Below are positions 27,601 to 37,298 of a DNA stretch of 64,000 nt, piece by piece. The DNA comes from Devosia rhodophyticola. GTDB lineage: Bacteria > Pseudomonadota > Alphaproteobacteria > Rhizobiales > Devosiaceae. The notes under the pieces were generated by a model. That model saw nothing but the letters and a program-made list of their open reading frames with translations. It was not told the origin of the DNA and searched no databases. The number at the start of each line of letters is the position of its first letter. Position 1 is the first letter of the stretch. A program made the position numbers and the translations under genes. The stretch covers positions 2,906,001 through 2,970,000 of the forward strand of contig NZ_CP118247.1 in NCBI RefSeq assembly GCF_028816475.1, written 5' to 3'.

Positions 27601-28395
27601 ATGGCCGGGACAGATTCATCCAAAGACTTCATTCAGCGGCCAAGCCCGGCTGTGATCTTGTGTGAGCCTCAACTTGGGGAAAATATCGGTACGGCGGCGC
27701 GCGCCATGGCCAATTTTGGCTTGTGGGACTTGCGGCTTGTGCGACCGCGCGATGGCTGGCCCAATGAAAAGGCGGTAAATGCGGCGTCGCGTGCCGATCA
27801 TGTGATTGAACGCGTTAGGGTATTTGAGACGCTGGAAGCGGCCATCGCTGATCTGACGATGGTCTATGCCACGACGGCGCGTCCGCGTGATTTGCAAAAG
27901 CCCGTGTTCGGGCCCGAAGAGGCGGGGCGACATCTGGTGGGGCATATCGAGAGCGGCGCTGGCGCGGGGCTGCTATTTGGCCGCGAGCGCTGGGGTCTGC
28001 TCAATGAAGAGGTAGCGCTGGCCGATGCGATCGTAACGCTGCCGGTTGAGGCGGCATTTGCCTCGCTGAACATCGCGCAGGCGGTACTCATTCTGGCCTA
28101 TGAGTGGCGGCGGCAAACCGAGTTGGGAAGGCAACTTCCCTTTGCAGATGTGTTAGCAGATGTGGCACCGCGAGAAGAGTTGACGGGACTATTTGGTCAT
28201 CTTGAAGACGCGCTTGAGCGATCCGGCTTTTTTACTTCTCCGGAAAAACGTCCAACCGTTGTCAATAATTTACGGACACTTTTGACCCGAGGACAATTTT
28301 CCAGTCAGGAAGTACGCACGCTGCGCGGTGTGATTTCTTCCCTGGACCGTAAGCATCAACGGCCCAATCCTAATCGGGAAAAACGGGGCGAATAA
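27601..28395 (+). CDS. trmJ: tRNA (cytidine/uridine-2'-O)-methyltransferase TrmJ
   Basis: SPOUT methyltransferase that 2'-O-methylates position 32 in tRNA anticodon loops. The knot motifs are visible: PAVILCEPQLGENIGTAARA, FGLWDLRLVRPRDGWPNEKA, GLLFGRERWGLLNEEVALAD and PVEAAFASLNIAQAVLILAY. Length 264 with the short helical C-terminus of the TrmJ branch. It precedes an MFS gene by 70 bases. Confidence 0.92.
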   Translation: MAGTDSSKDFIQRPSPAVILCEPQLGENIGTAARAMANFGLWDLRLVRPRDGWPNEKAVNAASRADHVIERVRVFETLEAAIADLTMVYATTARPRDLQKPVFGPEEAGRHLVGHIESGAGAGLLFGRERWGLLNEEVALADAIVTLPVEAAFASLNIAQAVLILAYEWRRQTELGRQLPFADVLADVAPREELTGLFGHLEDALERSGFFTSPEKRPTVVNNLRTLLTRGQFSSQEVRTLRGVISSLDRKHQRPNPNREKRGE

Positions 28396-28465
28396 TGTCA
28401 CGTTGGACCAAACCGTAGCTTTTCGGCTTGGCGGATGAGATAACGCGTGGCAAGGATGCGTCATC

Positions 28466-29707
28466 ATGACCCAACCCTCTGACGCGCCCGGCGTTTCCAA
28501 ACTCGCCTTTAGTTACAAAGGCTTTCGATTTTTCTGGCTGACGACATTACTCGTCAGCTTTTCTGTGCAGATCATGTCGGTTTCGATTGCCTGGCAGATC
28601 TATGATGTCACGGGCAGCGCCTTTTTGCTGGGGTTGGTTGGGCTGTCGCTGTTTTTGCCGGCGCTGTTGCTGATATTGGTAACGGGCCTTGCGTCGGATC
28701 GGTTCAACCGGCGTATGATCATGGCAATCTGCCTGGGTGTCGAACTGCTCTGCGCGTTGGGCTTTCTAACGCTTGTGAATGCCGAGGCGCATGAGGTTTG
28801 GCCCATATTTATCATTCTGGTGATGCTGGGAACTGCGCGGGCATTCTGGGGCCCGGCGGCGCAATCGCTGGCGCCCAATCTGGTTCCGCCTGAAGCGTTG
28901 TCAAATGCAATTACGGTCAATGCCTCGGCCTGGCAATTTGCCGGCATTACGGGACCCGCTATCGGAGGGCTGCTGTACGGGGTGGCGCCGACCGCCGCGT
29001 TTGGTACGGCGGCGGGGTTGCTTGGGTTGGCGATGGTTGTCGTCTTGCTGATCCCCAAGCCGATGCAGCGTTCGTCGCGGCAGGCAACCAGCCTTGAAAC
29101 CATGTTTGCGGGGTTCCGCTACATTTTTTCGAACAAGGTGGTCTTGGGAGCGATATCGCTGGACATGTTCGCCGTGCTGATGGGTGGCGCGGTGGCGCTT
29201 CTGCCGATCTATGCCAAAGACATCCTGCATTCTGGACCACAGGAACTGGGCTTGTTGCGCGCGGCACCCGGCGTTGGGGCGATCATCATGGCGCTTTTTC
29301 TTACCCGGTTTCCCATCCGTGACCATGCTGGCAAGGCCCTGTTTATATTCGTTGGTTTGTTCGGGCTATTTACCGTTGTGTTTGGGCTGTCTACGACGGC
29401 CTGGTTATCCATTCCAGCGCTCACATTGGTGGGGGCCGCCGATATGGTCAGCGTCACCATTCGCGAGACCATCATGCAATTATGGACGCCCGAAGCGGTG
29501 CGCGGGCGGGTCAATGCGGTCAATAGCGTGTTTATTGGTGCTTCAAACGAGTTGGGTGAGTTCAGGGCCGGTTCGGTTGCGGCATTGATCGGCCCTGTTC
29601 CGGCGGTGGTGATTGGTGGGGTTGGCGCGATGATGGTGGCGGCGGTCTGGAGTCGCGCGTTTCCTGAATTGCGGGAGCAGAAAAATCTCGACAAGAAGAT
29701 GGCGTGA
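28466..29707 (+). CDS. MFS transporter, EntS-like (MFS_3)
   Basis: Twelve hydrophobic segments over 413 residues. The N-terminus GFRFFWLTTLLVSFSVQIMS and ARAFWGPAAQSLAPNLVPPE place it in the MFS_3 group that includes the enterobactin exporter EntS. The conserved loop after helix 2 is DRFNRRMIM. No siderophore genes are near, so substrate and direction are unknown; export is likely. Confidence 0.85.
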   Translation: MTQPSDAPGVSKLAFSYKGFRFFWLTTLLVSFSVQIMSVSIAWQIYDVTGSAFLLGLVGLSLFLPALLLILVTGLASDRFNRRMIMAICLGVELLCALGFLTLVNAEAHEVWPIFIILVMLGTARAFWGPAAQSLAPNLVPPEALSNAITVNASAWQFAGITGPAIGGLLYGVAPTAAFGTAAGLLGLAMVVVLLIPKPMQRSSRQATSLETMFAGFRYIFSNKVVLGAISLDMFAVLMGGAVALLPIYAKDILHSGPQELGLLRAAPGVGAIIMALFLTRFPIRDHAGKALFIFVGLFGLFTVVFGLSTTAWLSIPALTLVGAADMVSVTIRETIMQLWTPEAVRGRVNAVNSVFIGASNELGEFRAGSVAALIGPVPAVVIGGVGAMMVAAVWSRAFPELREQKNLDKKMA

Positions 29708-29720
29708 GCCCCCGCAGCGC

Positions 29721-29749
29721 TTGACTTGAGCCCCGTTGCCCCTTAATAG
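29721..29749 (+). promoter_or_regulatory. rpsD: Probable sigma-70 promoter of rpsD
   Basis: TTGACT, a 17-base spacer, then TAATAG, about 138 bases before the rpsD start. Four-of-six and better matches in both boxes at ideal spacing in an otherwise empty intergenic region. Confidence 0.6.
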
Positions 29750-29886
29750 GCGGCCACCTACCGAGGCTTTCGAGCCAATAGGCGCACCCGGGATCTCCTC
29801 AATATTTGGGATCTGTCGGTCATCCGGTTTACCGGTTGGCAGAGGAGGGCGCGATTTTCTTTCGACGTTTCTTGAAAGGATACGCG

Positions 29887-30504
29887 ATGTCGAAGCGCAT
29901 TTCAGCTAAGCATAAAATTGATCGCCGTCTTGGCGAAAATATCTGGGGCCGTCCAAAAAGCCCGCTCAATGCCCGTGCCTATGGTCCCGGCCAGCATGGT
30001 CAGCGCCGTAAGGGGAAGCTGAGCGATTATGGTTTGCAGCTCCGCGCCAAGCAAAAGCTCAAGGGCTACTACGGCTCAATCACCGAAAAGGCGTTCAAGC
30101 GCCTCTATTTTGAAGCACAGCGCGTCAAGGGCGATACCGGTGAAAACCTGATCGGTCTGTTGGAGCGTCGTCTGGATGCGGTCGTTTACCGCGCCAAGTT
30201 CGTCCCGACCGTTTTTGCTGCTCGTCAGTTCGTTTCCCACGGCCATATTCTGGTCAATGGCAAGCGCGTCAACATTCCATCCTACCAGTTGCAGATCGGC
30301 GACAAGGTTGAGATCCGTGAGCGCTCCAAGCAGCTCGCCATCGTGATCGAAGCCACCCAGCTGGCTGAGCGCGATGTTCCTGAATATGTTGATACCGACC
30401 ACAACAAGTTGACGGCAACCTTTGTACGGGTGCCAACGCTGACGGATGTTCCCTATCCAGTGCAGATGGAACCCAACCTGGTTGTTGAATTTTATTCGCG
30501 TTAA
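29887..30504 (+). CDS. rpsD: 30S ribosomal protein S4
   Basis: Primary 16S rRNA-binding protein of the small subunit. The ATG at 29887 follows GAAAGGA and gives the standard 205-residue alphaproteobacterial form starting [20 protein letters not shown]. The S4 RNA-binding domain is seen in [20 protein letters not shown] and [20 protein letters not shown]. It stands alone between its own promoter and terminator. Confidence 0.98.
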   Translation: MSKRISAKHKIDRRLGENIWGRPKSPLNARAYGPGQHGQRRKGKLSDYGLQLRAKQKLKGYYGSITEKAFKRLYFEAQRVKGDTGENLIGLLERRLDAVVYRAKFVPTVFAARQFVSHGHILVNGKRVNIPSYQLQIGDKVEIRERSKQLAIVIEATQLAERDVPEYVDTDHNKLTATFVRVPTLTDVPYPVQMEPNLVVEFYSR

Positions 30505-30550
30505 GCGCGACGCAATCCGGGTTCGCCCGGATCAAGCGACAGTACTGGAG

Positions 30551-30580
30551 AGGGCCGCTTCATTTGGAGCGGCCCTTTTG
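30551..30580 (+). terminator. rpsD: Rho-independent terminator of rpsD
   Basis: Nine-base stem AGGGCCGCT / AGCGGCCCT with an 8-base loop, then TTTTGTTTT, 46 bases after the stop. Confidence 0.88.
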
Positions 30581-30592
30581 TTTTGGCTACGA

Positions 30593-31882
30593 TCAGGTTG
30601 CGGGCAATGGATCGCCTGGCGCGATACCTTCGACCAAAGCCAGATAACGCGCATCATCATAGTCATTGATCAGTGGGGCGTCGGCGGGAATATTGGCTTC
30701 AAAGGCACGCAGGCGCTTGAACACTGATATCAGTGAAATGATGGTTGTCCAGGAGCTTGCAAGAAATTTGAAGGAATCTTCCACCTGACCGAATGCAGTG
30801 CTGATCTGTTGAAAAAGACCCAAGGTCAGGGCGCCAGCGACAATTGAAGGGGCCATGGCGATTAAGGGGATGAAATTGGAGCCCTGCAAATAGGCGTATC
30901 GCGCGACATTGAAATAGAGATAATGCCGATAGAGGCGAAAATAGTTGGACTGCATATTGAGAAACAGCTGTCGCACTGAGACTGGTTCTGCGCGTTCGCC
31001 GTTATCTTCGCCATAGACCAATTCCTTGCGATAAGCCGCTTCCACTCGCTGGTTGACGAATTCGAGTCCTGGCAGACGAATGCCGACTGTTGCGAGCAGC
31101 ACGGTGCCAAAGGCCGAGGACACCAGAGCGACCCAGACCAGGCTGCCATTCACTGGGCCAATGAAGGGCAATTCGGTGATATTTTGGGACAGGCCCCAAA
31201 GCAATGGCAGGAAGACAACCAATGTCATGACCGAAGAGACCAACGAAACGGCCAGTGATTCAACGATGCTGGCAAAGCGTTGGGTATCTTCCTGAATGCG
31301 CTGGGACGCGCCTTCGATTTGGCGCAGGTCGCGCCAATTGCTGAGATAGAAGAACGACATGGCCCGCCGCCAGCGGAACAGAAAGTGGGCAATGAAGAAG
31401 GCATTGAGGACCAACACTGTAATGTTGGGCACCAGCACGTAGGCCACTGTCAGAATTTCACCAAGGAACTGGTCTAGTGTCACCGTGCCGGGGTTCGTCA
31501 GGGCGGACTGGATGAGATTGTAGAAAGTGCCATACCAATCGTTAAGCCAGGCGCTAATCTGGACATTGAAGTAAACGACTTCAATTATGGTGACACTGCC
31601 GACCACGGACCACCAATACCAGTGGCGATTGCCGCCGATCCAGTACCAGGGAATGCAAAACATATAGCCGGCCAAAATCACATATTGATACAGCCACACC
31701 TTGTCAGGCGAGAAGAACGGATTGGGATCGGCCTCCGTGGGCTGAATGCCAAGCCATGGGCCAAGGCTGAGAAAGCTCTCCAGGTTGGAGCCAATCACAT
31801 ACCAGACCAGCATGACAAATGCCGTCCAGAGAAGTGCCGCCGGAAAGAATAACCGTGGATTTGGAAAGAAAGAGCGAAACAC
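30593..31882 (-). CDS. SbmA/BacA-family peptide transporter
   Basis: Inner-membrane protein of 429 residues resembling SbmA/BacA, the proton-driven importers of proline-rich and nodule-specific antimicrobial peptides. Typical segments are PNPRLFFPAALLWTAFVMLV, WLNDWYGTFYNLIQSAL, ALSFFYLSNW-like RRAMSFFYLSNWRDLRQIEG, GASQRIQEDTQRFASIVESL and WTTIISLISVFKRLRAFE. It is a transmembrane domain without an ATPase, as expected. In legume symbionts BacA is needed for survival in nodules; nothing nearby supports symbiosis here. Orthology to SbmA versus the related BclA-like groups is not settled. Confidence 0.85.
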   Translation of the reverse strand: MFRSFFPNPRLFFPAALLWTAFVMLVWYVIGSNLESFLSLGPWLGIQPTEADPNPFFSPDKVWLYQYVILAGYMFCIPWYWIGGNRHWYWWSVVGSVTIIEVVYFNVQISAWLNDWYGTFYNLIQSALTNPGTVTLDQFLGEILTVAYVLVPNITVLVLNAFFIAHFLFRWRRAMSFFYLSNWRDLRQIEGASQRIQEDTQRFASIVESLAVSLVSSVMTLVVFLPLLWGLSQNITELPFIGPVNGSLVWVALVSSAFGTVLLATVGIRLPGLEFVNQRVEAAYRKELVYGEDNGERAEPVSVRQLFLNMQSNYFRLYRHYLYFNVARYAYLQGSNFIPLIAMAPSIVAGALTLGLFQQISTAFGQVEDSFKFLASSWTTIISLISVFKRLRAFEANIPADAPLINDYDDARYLALVEGIAPGDPLPAT

Positions 31883-32057
31883 CGTGTACTCCTGACGGTC
31901 TATGAGGCTACGTCATTTAACTGAGGCAAATCGTTCAAAGCAAGAATTCGATATTAAAGCTTGGTAATGTTGGCGTGTTTTATGGGCGGCGGTTTTCCTT
32001 TCCCTTGACGCGCTGAGGCGGTATCAGCAACGCAGTCCCAAAGGTGAGGGTTTCAGC

Positions 32058-32924
32058 ATGACTGACATCGCAATGGCCGATAAGATTGAAGAGGGTGCCG
32101 TAAGCGAGGGTGCACACCCAATTTTTGCCAACGCGCCGCGCTCGGTGGCCTTCAACAAACTGCGCAAGCGGTTGATCCGAAATACCCGCGAGGCGCTTGA
32201 AAAATTTGCCATGGTACGGGCGGGCGAGCGCTGGCTGGTGGCGTTGTCGGGTGGCAAGGACAGCTATGGCATGCTGGCCATATTGCTCGATCTCAAGTGG
32301 CGTGGCCTGCTGCCCGTCGACTTGCTGGTGTGCAATCTGGATCAGGGGCAACCCAATTTCCCCAAACATGTACTGCCAGGTTTTTTGACGGGGCTTGGTA
32401 TCGAGCATCGCATTGAATATCGCGATACCTACTCAATCGTGACCGACAAACTGCCAGCGGGCGCCACCTATTGCTCGCTGTGCTCGCGGCTTCGGCGCGG
32501 CAATCTTTATCGTATCGCGCAGGAAGAGGGTTGCTCGGCACTGGTACTCGGCCATCATCGTGAAGATAGTCTCGAGACGTTTTTCATGAATTTGTTCCAT
32601 GGCGGAAAGCTGGCGGCGATGCCGCCCCGGCTGATGAATGACGAGGGCACGGTGGAAGTGTTGCGGCCCTTGATCTATTGCGCCGAGGACGATTTGCAGA
32701 AATTTTCGGACGCCCTGGCGTTTCCAATCATTCCTTGCGACTTGTGCGGCAGCCAGGATGGATTGGAACGCAACGCAACCAAGGCAATGCTCGATGGTAT
32801 CGAAAGGCGCATGCCCGGGCGAAAGGATGTGATGATCCGCGCATTGGGGAACGTCAATCCCAGCCATTTGCTCGACCCCAAACTGTTTGATTTCACTGGA
32901 CTAACTGACCGGAGAACCAATTGA
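32058..32924 (+). CDS. ttcA: tRNA 2-thiocytidine biosynthesis protein TtcA
   Basis: Fe-S dependent enzyme that thiolates cytidine 32 of tRNA. The ATP-binding PP-loop SGGKDS is at residues 64-69. Cysteine motifs CSLCSR and CDLCGSQ, the cluster ligands, are present, as is [20 protein letters not shown]. Length 288. Its stop overlaps the start of the phosphatase gene (TGATG), showing translational coupling. Confidence 0.94.
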   Translation: MTDIAMADKIEEGAVSEGAHPIFANAPRSVAFNKLRKRLIRNTREALEKFAMVRAGERWLVALSGGKDSYGMLAILLDLKWRGLLPVDLLVCNLDQGQPNFPKHVLPGFLTGLGIEHRIEYRDTYSIVTDKLPAGATYCSLCSRLRRGNLYRIAQEEGCSALVLGHHREDSLETFFMNLFHGGKLAAMPPRLMNDEGTVEVLRPLIYCAEDDLQKFSDALAFPIIPCDLCGSQDGLERNATKAMLDGIERRMPGRKDVMIRALGNVNPSHLLDPKLFDFTGLTDRRTN

Positions 32925-33742
32925 TGCCGTTCGATATTGCCAAGCTGGCCACCATTTTGCGCGACGCGTCCAAGGCCGAAATTTTGCCGCGCTTTCGGCG
33001 CCTCGACGCCGGCATGGTCAACGTCAAATCCGAAGCAATCGATCTGGTAACAGAGGCGGATGTTGCCGCCGAAAAACACATTCTTGCCGGTGTTTCGGCT
33101 CTTATGCCCGAGGCGTTGTTTGTCGGCGAGGAATCGGTGGCCGCTGATCCCGATCTGTTGGAACGTCTGGCGAGCGCTGACCTTGCAGTGGTTGTTGATC
33201 CGATTGACGGCACGGCCAATTATGCCGCCGATCTGCCCCTGTTTGCCGTGATGGCAGCGGTAGTTTCCAAAGGGGAAACGATTGCGGGCATCATTTACGA
33301 TCCGATGGGCGATGATTGGGTGATGGCAGAAAAAGGATCTGGTGCGTGGCGTCGGCGGCCCAACGGGGAAGCTGTGCGCCTCAACGTGGCAGCAACACTG
33401 CCGCTGGAACAAATGGTTGGAACGGCTTCGGTCGCGTTTATTCCCTCAGACCGGCGCGCCGAAATCATGGGCAATCTGGCCAAGGTTCGGTTGGTTCCCA
33501 ATTTTAGATGCGCCGGACATGAATATCGCACGCTTGTATCAGGGCATTCGCAATTCGGGATGTATAACAAGCTGATGCCATGGGACCATTTGGCGGGCGT
33601 TTTGATTGCGCAGGAGGCGGGAGCCTATGCGGCGCGTCTGGATGGGTCGTCCTATCAGTCGCACCATGTCGATGGTGGCCTGCTGGTGGCGACAAATCGC
33701 GACGCCTGGCAGACATTGCGGCGTAACGTATTTACGTTTTAG
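32924..33742 (+). CDS. Inositol monophosphatase-family phosphatase
   Basis: Magnesium-dependent sugar/nucleotide phosphatase fold, 272 residues. Metal-binding residues are visible: Glu 70 in VGEES, Asp 92 and Asp 95 in DPIDGTANY, and the C-terminal Asp in PWDHLAG. It could act on inositol phosphate, histidinol phosphate or 3'-phosphoadenosine phosphate; sequence alone does not decide. It begins at the ATG overlapping the ttcA stop. Confidence 0.88.
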   Translation: MPFDIAKLATILRDASKAEILPRFRRLDAGMVNVKSEAIDLVTEADVAAEKHILAGVSALMPEALFVGEESVAADPDLLERLASADLAVVVDPIDGTANYAADLPLFAVMAAVVSKGETIAGIIYDPMGDDWVMAEKGSGAWRRRPNGEAVRLNVAATLPLEQMVGTASVAFIPSDRRAEIMGNLAKVRLVPNFRCAGHEYRTLVSGHSQFGMYNKLMPWDHLAGVLIAQEAGAYAARLDGSSYQSHHVDGGLLVATNRDAWQTLRRNVFTF

Positions 33743-33781
33743 AGGCGCGGACGATCGGTAGGGTCATCCGCGCCAAAAACG

Positions 33782-35032
33782 CTAGTGGGCCTCGGCGACA
33801 ACGGTCGTGTTCTCGTATTCCTTGCCGACACCGAAAAGCTTGCCATTTTCGGCAATCAGGATGCAGGCGAGCGCCAGAACGCCCATGGTGAAATACCCGG
33901 CGGCGACGGGCACCACCGTGCCATTGAACTGCTGGCCAATAAAACTGCCGATCAGTGCGCCACCCACGGTCTGAATGAAGCCGAAAACCGATGCGGCGGT
34001 ACCGGCGACTGCTCCCAAGGGCTCCATCGAAAGCGAGTTCATGTTCGATGCAGCCCAGCCGAAGCAGAACATGACGACGGCAAGCAACATGAAGAACAGC
34101 CATAGCGGCATGAATCCCATTATCGACAGGGCAAGCCAGATGCCGCTAACTGCAGTGAAGACCAGCATGGCGCCATGCGAAAGCCGCCGCATGCCGAGGC
34201 GTCGCACGATGCGCGAATTGGTGAATGAGGATACCGCCATCAGCGCGGCCATGGCCGCAAAGGCGACCGGAAAGTAGGGGCCGAGGCCGTAAATATCGAC
34301 ATAGACCTGCTGGGAGGTGCTGATAAAGCCAAACAGGGCACCGAATGTGAAGGTGCCGGCTAGGCCGTACATGAAGGCCGATCGATTGCTGATAACCAGC
34401 CGGAAGCCATCGGTAACTGCTCCGAAAGTCAGAGGGCGACGATCAGCGGGGGCCAGTGTTTCGGGCAGTCGCAAAAAGCCCCAGACCCCAGAAACGGTCG
34501 CCAGGCCCGCCATGAAAATAAAGATGGTCTGCCAAGGGCCAGTCATGAGCAATATCTGGCCGACGCCAGGTGCGATCACGGGAATGGCCATGAACACCAT
34601 GAAGGTCAACGACATGACCTCGGCCATTTCGCGGCCGGAATATATGTCGCGCACCATTGATGTGGCGATAACGCGGGTACCAGCAGCGCCCAGGCCCTGA
34701 ATGAAACGCAAGGCCAGGAGGACGCCAAAGCTGGGCGAGAAAATCGCAGCAACAGCGGCAAGGACATAAACAAGGATGCCCACGAAGAGCGGGGCGCGAC
34801 GGCCAAAGCGATCCGACAGTGGGCCAAACGCCAGTTGTGCCAAGCCGAAGCCGAGCATATAGGCGGAAATGACGAACTGGCGCTCGTTCTCGGATTCAAC
34901 GCCCAGGGCCGCGCCCATATAGGGCAGAGCCGGCAGCATGACGTCGATGGCCATCGCATTGAGCGCCATCAGCGCTGCGATCAAAGCAATGAATTCCGGA
35001 CGGGAAAGTACCCGCGTCAGGTGATTTGACAT
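33782..35032 (-). CDS. Bcr/CflA-family drug-resistance MFS transporter
   Basis: Twelve-helix proton antiporter of 416 residues. Bcr/CflA features are AIDVMLPALPYMGAALGV near the start, SDRFGRRAPLFVGI after helix 2, and RFIQGLGAAGTRVIATSMVR in helix 4. Start chosen at 35032 (MSNHLTRVLSRPEF); an upstream in-frame start adds an unrelated leader. Family members export chloramphenicol, bicyclomycin or sulfonamides; the substrate here is unknown. Confidence 0.88.
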   Translation of the reverse strand: MSNHLTRVLSRPEFIALIAALMALNAMAIDVMLPALPYMGAALGVESENERQFVISAYMLGFGLAQLAFGPLSDRFGRRAPLFVGILVYVLAAVAAIFSPSFGVLLALRFIQGLGAAGTRVIATSMVRDIYSGREMAEVMSLTFMVFMAIPVIAPGVGQILLMTGPWQTIFIFMAGLATVSGVWGFLRLPETLAPADRRPLTFGAVTDGFRLVISNRSAFMYGLAGTFTFGALFGFISTSQQVYVDIYGLGPYFPVAFAAMAALMAVSSFTNSRIVRRLGMRRLSHGAMLVFTAVSGIWLALSIMGFMPLWLFFMLLAVVMFCFGWAASNMNSLSMEPLGAVAGTAASVFGFIQTVGGALIGSFIGQQFNGTVVPVAAGYFTMGVLALACILIAENGKLFGVGKEYENTTVVAEAH

Positions 35033-35155
35033 AAATGATTCTCGAAAATGCGCCGCAACCGAACGTGTGGCCAATTATCGGGGACATTACTCGTGTGCTA
35101 ACATTTGGCAACCCCATCATCGGCATTAACCGATGAATTGGGGGCCTTGTTTGCC

Positions 35156-36373
35156 CTAAACCGGCTTTAGCGCAAAGCTGGATGCGCTTTTCTCGTTGAT
35201 TGGCAGGTGAATGGCCGCCGAGCCCAAGCCCAACAATATGCCAAGATACCAGACAAGGCTATAGGAGCCGGTCTGGTCAAAGACATAACCGCCGAGCCAG
35301 ACGCCGACAAATGAACCCAGCTGATGGGAAAAGAAGGCGACGCCGTAGAGCATGCCGAGATAGCGAGCGCCGAAGAACATGGCGACGAGGCCGGCGGTCA
35401 GTGGGACCGTTGAGAGCCAGAGAACGCCCATGACTGCCGCGAATGCAAAGGCGGTGAAGGTGCTGACAGGCACCAGCAAGAACAGGCCGATGGCAACGGC
35501 GCGGGAAAAATAGATGGTTGCGAGCAGCAGTTGTTTTGGAAAGCGACCGCCGAGATAACCTGACAGTAGCGAACCAACGATGTTGAACAGGCCAATAATG
35601 GCAATGGTCCAGCTGCCAATTTCGGGCGAGAGGCCGCATTGGACCAGATAAGCGGGCATGTGGACATTGATAAAAGCGAGATGGAAGCCGCAGACGAAAA
35701 ATCCAATGACCAGCAGTCTATAGGACCCGTGGCCCCACGCCTTGGACAAGGCCTGCATGAACGGGAGGTCGGCTTGTCCGACGGCCTGTTCGGTGCGACC
35801 GCGCAGGGCATAGGACAGTGGAATGATCATGAGAATCATCACGCCGAGGTAGACAAGGGCGGTTTGCCAGCCAAATGAGTTGATGAAGCCCTGACTGATC
35901 GGGGCGAAAATGAATTGGCCAAATGATGAGGCGGCGGTGGCGATGCCGAAGACCATCGAACGTCTTTCGGGCGGCACGGAACGGCCGAAAGCGGCCATGA
36001 CGACGCTGAAGGAACAAATGGCGATGCCAACGCCGGTAATCACGCCGCCTGTCAGCGTCAGGGCGCTTGCATCGGGGGATATGGTCATCAAAATGACGCC
36101 GCTGGCGTAGATCAGCGCGCCAAAGGCGAGCGTGCGGCCGGTGCCGACACGATCAGCGAAATTGCCGGCAAATGGCTGGGCGATTCCCCATGCAAGGTTC
36201 TGGATGGCCATGGCCATGCCGTAGCCTTCGCGAGTCAGACCCAGATCGGCCGACATGGGCAGGGTGAACAGACCAAAACTGGTGCGCACGCCATTGCCGA
36301 TTGCGGCGATGGCGCAGCCGGCAATGATCAATAGCAATAAGGGAACGGCGGGGCGGAGAGCAGTGGCGGACAT
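35156..36373 (-). CDS. MFS transporter, monocarboxylate/oxalate-like
   Basis: Twelve hydrophobic segments in about 405 residues from the start at 36373. NGVRTSFGLFTLPMSADLGL and REGYGMAMAIQNLAWGIAQP in the N-terminal half and AGLVAMFFGARYLGMLYGVA in the second half are typical of the monocarboxylate-porter-like MFS group. It is unrelated in sequence to the preceding Bcr-type gene, which lies on the same strand. The substrate is unknown. Confidence 0.82.
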   Translation of the reverse strand: MSATALRPAVPLLLLIIAGCAIAAIGNGVRTSFGLFTLPMSADLGLTREGYGMAMAIQNLAWGIAQPFAGNFADRVGTGRTLAFGALIYASGVILMTISPDASALTLTGGVITGVGIAICSFSVVMAAFGRSVPPERRSMVFGIATAASSFGQFIFAPISQGFINSFGWQTALVYLGVMILMIIPLSYALRGRTEQAVGQADLPFMQALSKAWGHGSYRLLVIGFFVCGFHLAFINVHMPAYLVQCGLSPEIGSWTIAIIGLFNIVGSLLSGYLGGRFPKQLLLATIYFSRAVAIGLFLLVPVSTFTAFAFAAVMGVLWLSTVPLTAGLVAMFFGARYLGMLYGVAFFSHQLGSFVGVWLGGYVFDQTGSYSLVWYLGILLGLGSAAIHLPINEKSASSFALKPV

Positions 36374-36511
36374 CGACGAATTCCAGTTACAAGGCGCGCA
36401 AGATAGACCTGCGACGACATCACGCAAAGTGATTTTGGTAAATGGGTGTTATCGGTTTTGGTGATGGCGGTATTCCATGCCAGCCACTATTGAGCCTGTC
36501 TGGAGCCGTAA

Positions 36512-36799
36512 TTGATCCGCCACATTGTGTTTTTCAGCGCGAAGAAGACCGAAAATATCGACGCTATCTGTGATGGGCTGAATTTGCTCGGGACAATTCC
36601 GGGGTCATTGCACTTTGAGGTGACGCGCAACACCAAGGTGGACCAAATTTCCAACGAGGTGGACGTGGTGGTTTATGCAGAGTTTGCTGATGCGGCGGGA
36701 TTGGCCGCCTACAAGGCACACCCGAGCTATGATCTGGCGACGCAGCGCGTCAGGCCACTGCGCGAACTGCGGCTGTCGTCTGACGTCGTGGCAAAATAA
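36512..36799 (+). CDS. Dabb (stress-responsive A/B barrel) protein
   Basis: A 95-residue ferredoxin-like dimeric barrel domain with the signature IRHIVFFSAKK at the start and the mid-domain HFEVTRNTKVDQISNEVDVV. It starts with TTG, seven bases after GGAG. Members occur in stress-response and polyketide contexts; no reaction can be assigned here. Confidence 0.82.
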   Translation: MIRHIVFFSAKKTENIDAICDGLNLLGTIPGSLHFEVTRNTKVDQISNEVDVVVYAEFADAAGLAAYKAHPSYDLATQRVRPLRELRLSSDVVAK

Positions 36800-36823
36800 A
36801 ACGCCGGGCGCAGACCCGGCGTT
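36791..36823 (-). terminator. Terminator hairpin between Dabb and grxD
   Basis: Nine-base perfect stem AACGCCGGG / CCCGGCGTT with a 6-base loop. On the minus strand it runs into TTTTATTTTGC, so it mainly terminates grxD transcription, overlapping the last Dabb codons. Confidence 0.75.
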
Positions 36824-36850
36824 GAAACGATCAATCTGAATTCTTGTCGA

Positions 36851-37186
36851 TCAGGCAGGCTGTTTGACTTCAATGCCCGCGGCGGTCATATGCGACTGCA
36901 ATTCGCCGGCCTGGAACATTTCACGCACGATGTCGGCACCACCGACGAATTCGCCCTTAACGTAAAGCTGGGGAATTGTTGGCCAGTTGGTATAGGCCTT
37001 GATGCCATCGCGCAGCTCCGCGCTTTCGAGCACATTGGCGCTATCATAGGTGACGCCGAGATAGCTCAAAATCTGGACGACCTGACCTGAAAAACCGCAC
37101 TGGGGAAAATCTGGCGATCCTTTCATGAACAGGAAAACGTCGTTGTTCTTTACCTTGTCGTCGATGAACGCGTTGATATCGGTCAT
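36851..37186 (-). CDS. grxD: Monothiol glutaredoxin Grx4 type
   Basis: Cluster-carrying CGFS glutaredoxin of 111 residues; the CGFS motif is at 30-33 in FPQCGFSGQ. It binds a [2Fe-2S] cluster with glutathione, often in partnership with BolA, whose gene lies 1.1 kb upstream on the same strand. NWPTIPQLYVKGEFVGGADI is the glutathione-binding part. The start at 37186 gives the usual N-terminus; an upstream in-frame start at 37252 adds an unsupported leader. Confidence 0.95.
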   Translation of the reverse strand: MTDINAFIDDKVKNNDVFLFMKGSPDFPQCGFSGQVVQILSYLGVTYDSANVLESAELRDGIKAYTNWPTIPQLYVKGEFVGGADIVREMFQAGELQSHMTAAGIEVKQPA

Positions 37187-37298
37187 TGGTGTTGCCTTTC
37201 GTAAGCCGGGTGCAAGGGCCGGGTTTGGTCTGAATGATAAATAGGCCACCACTGGGGCGGTGTCGAGATCATCAACGCAAAAGAGCGATGCGCGGCGG

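Noticed and set aside
33744-33774. Hairpin between the IMPase and Bcr-type genes as terminator
   Set aside because: Eight-base stem with a long 15-base loop and no T tract on either strand.
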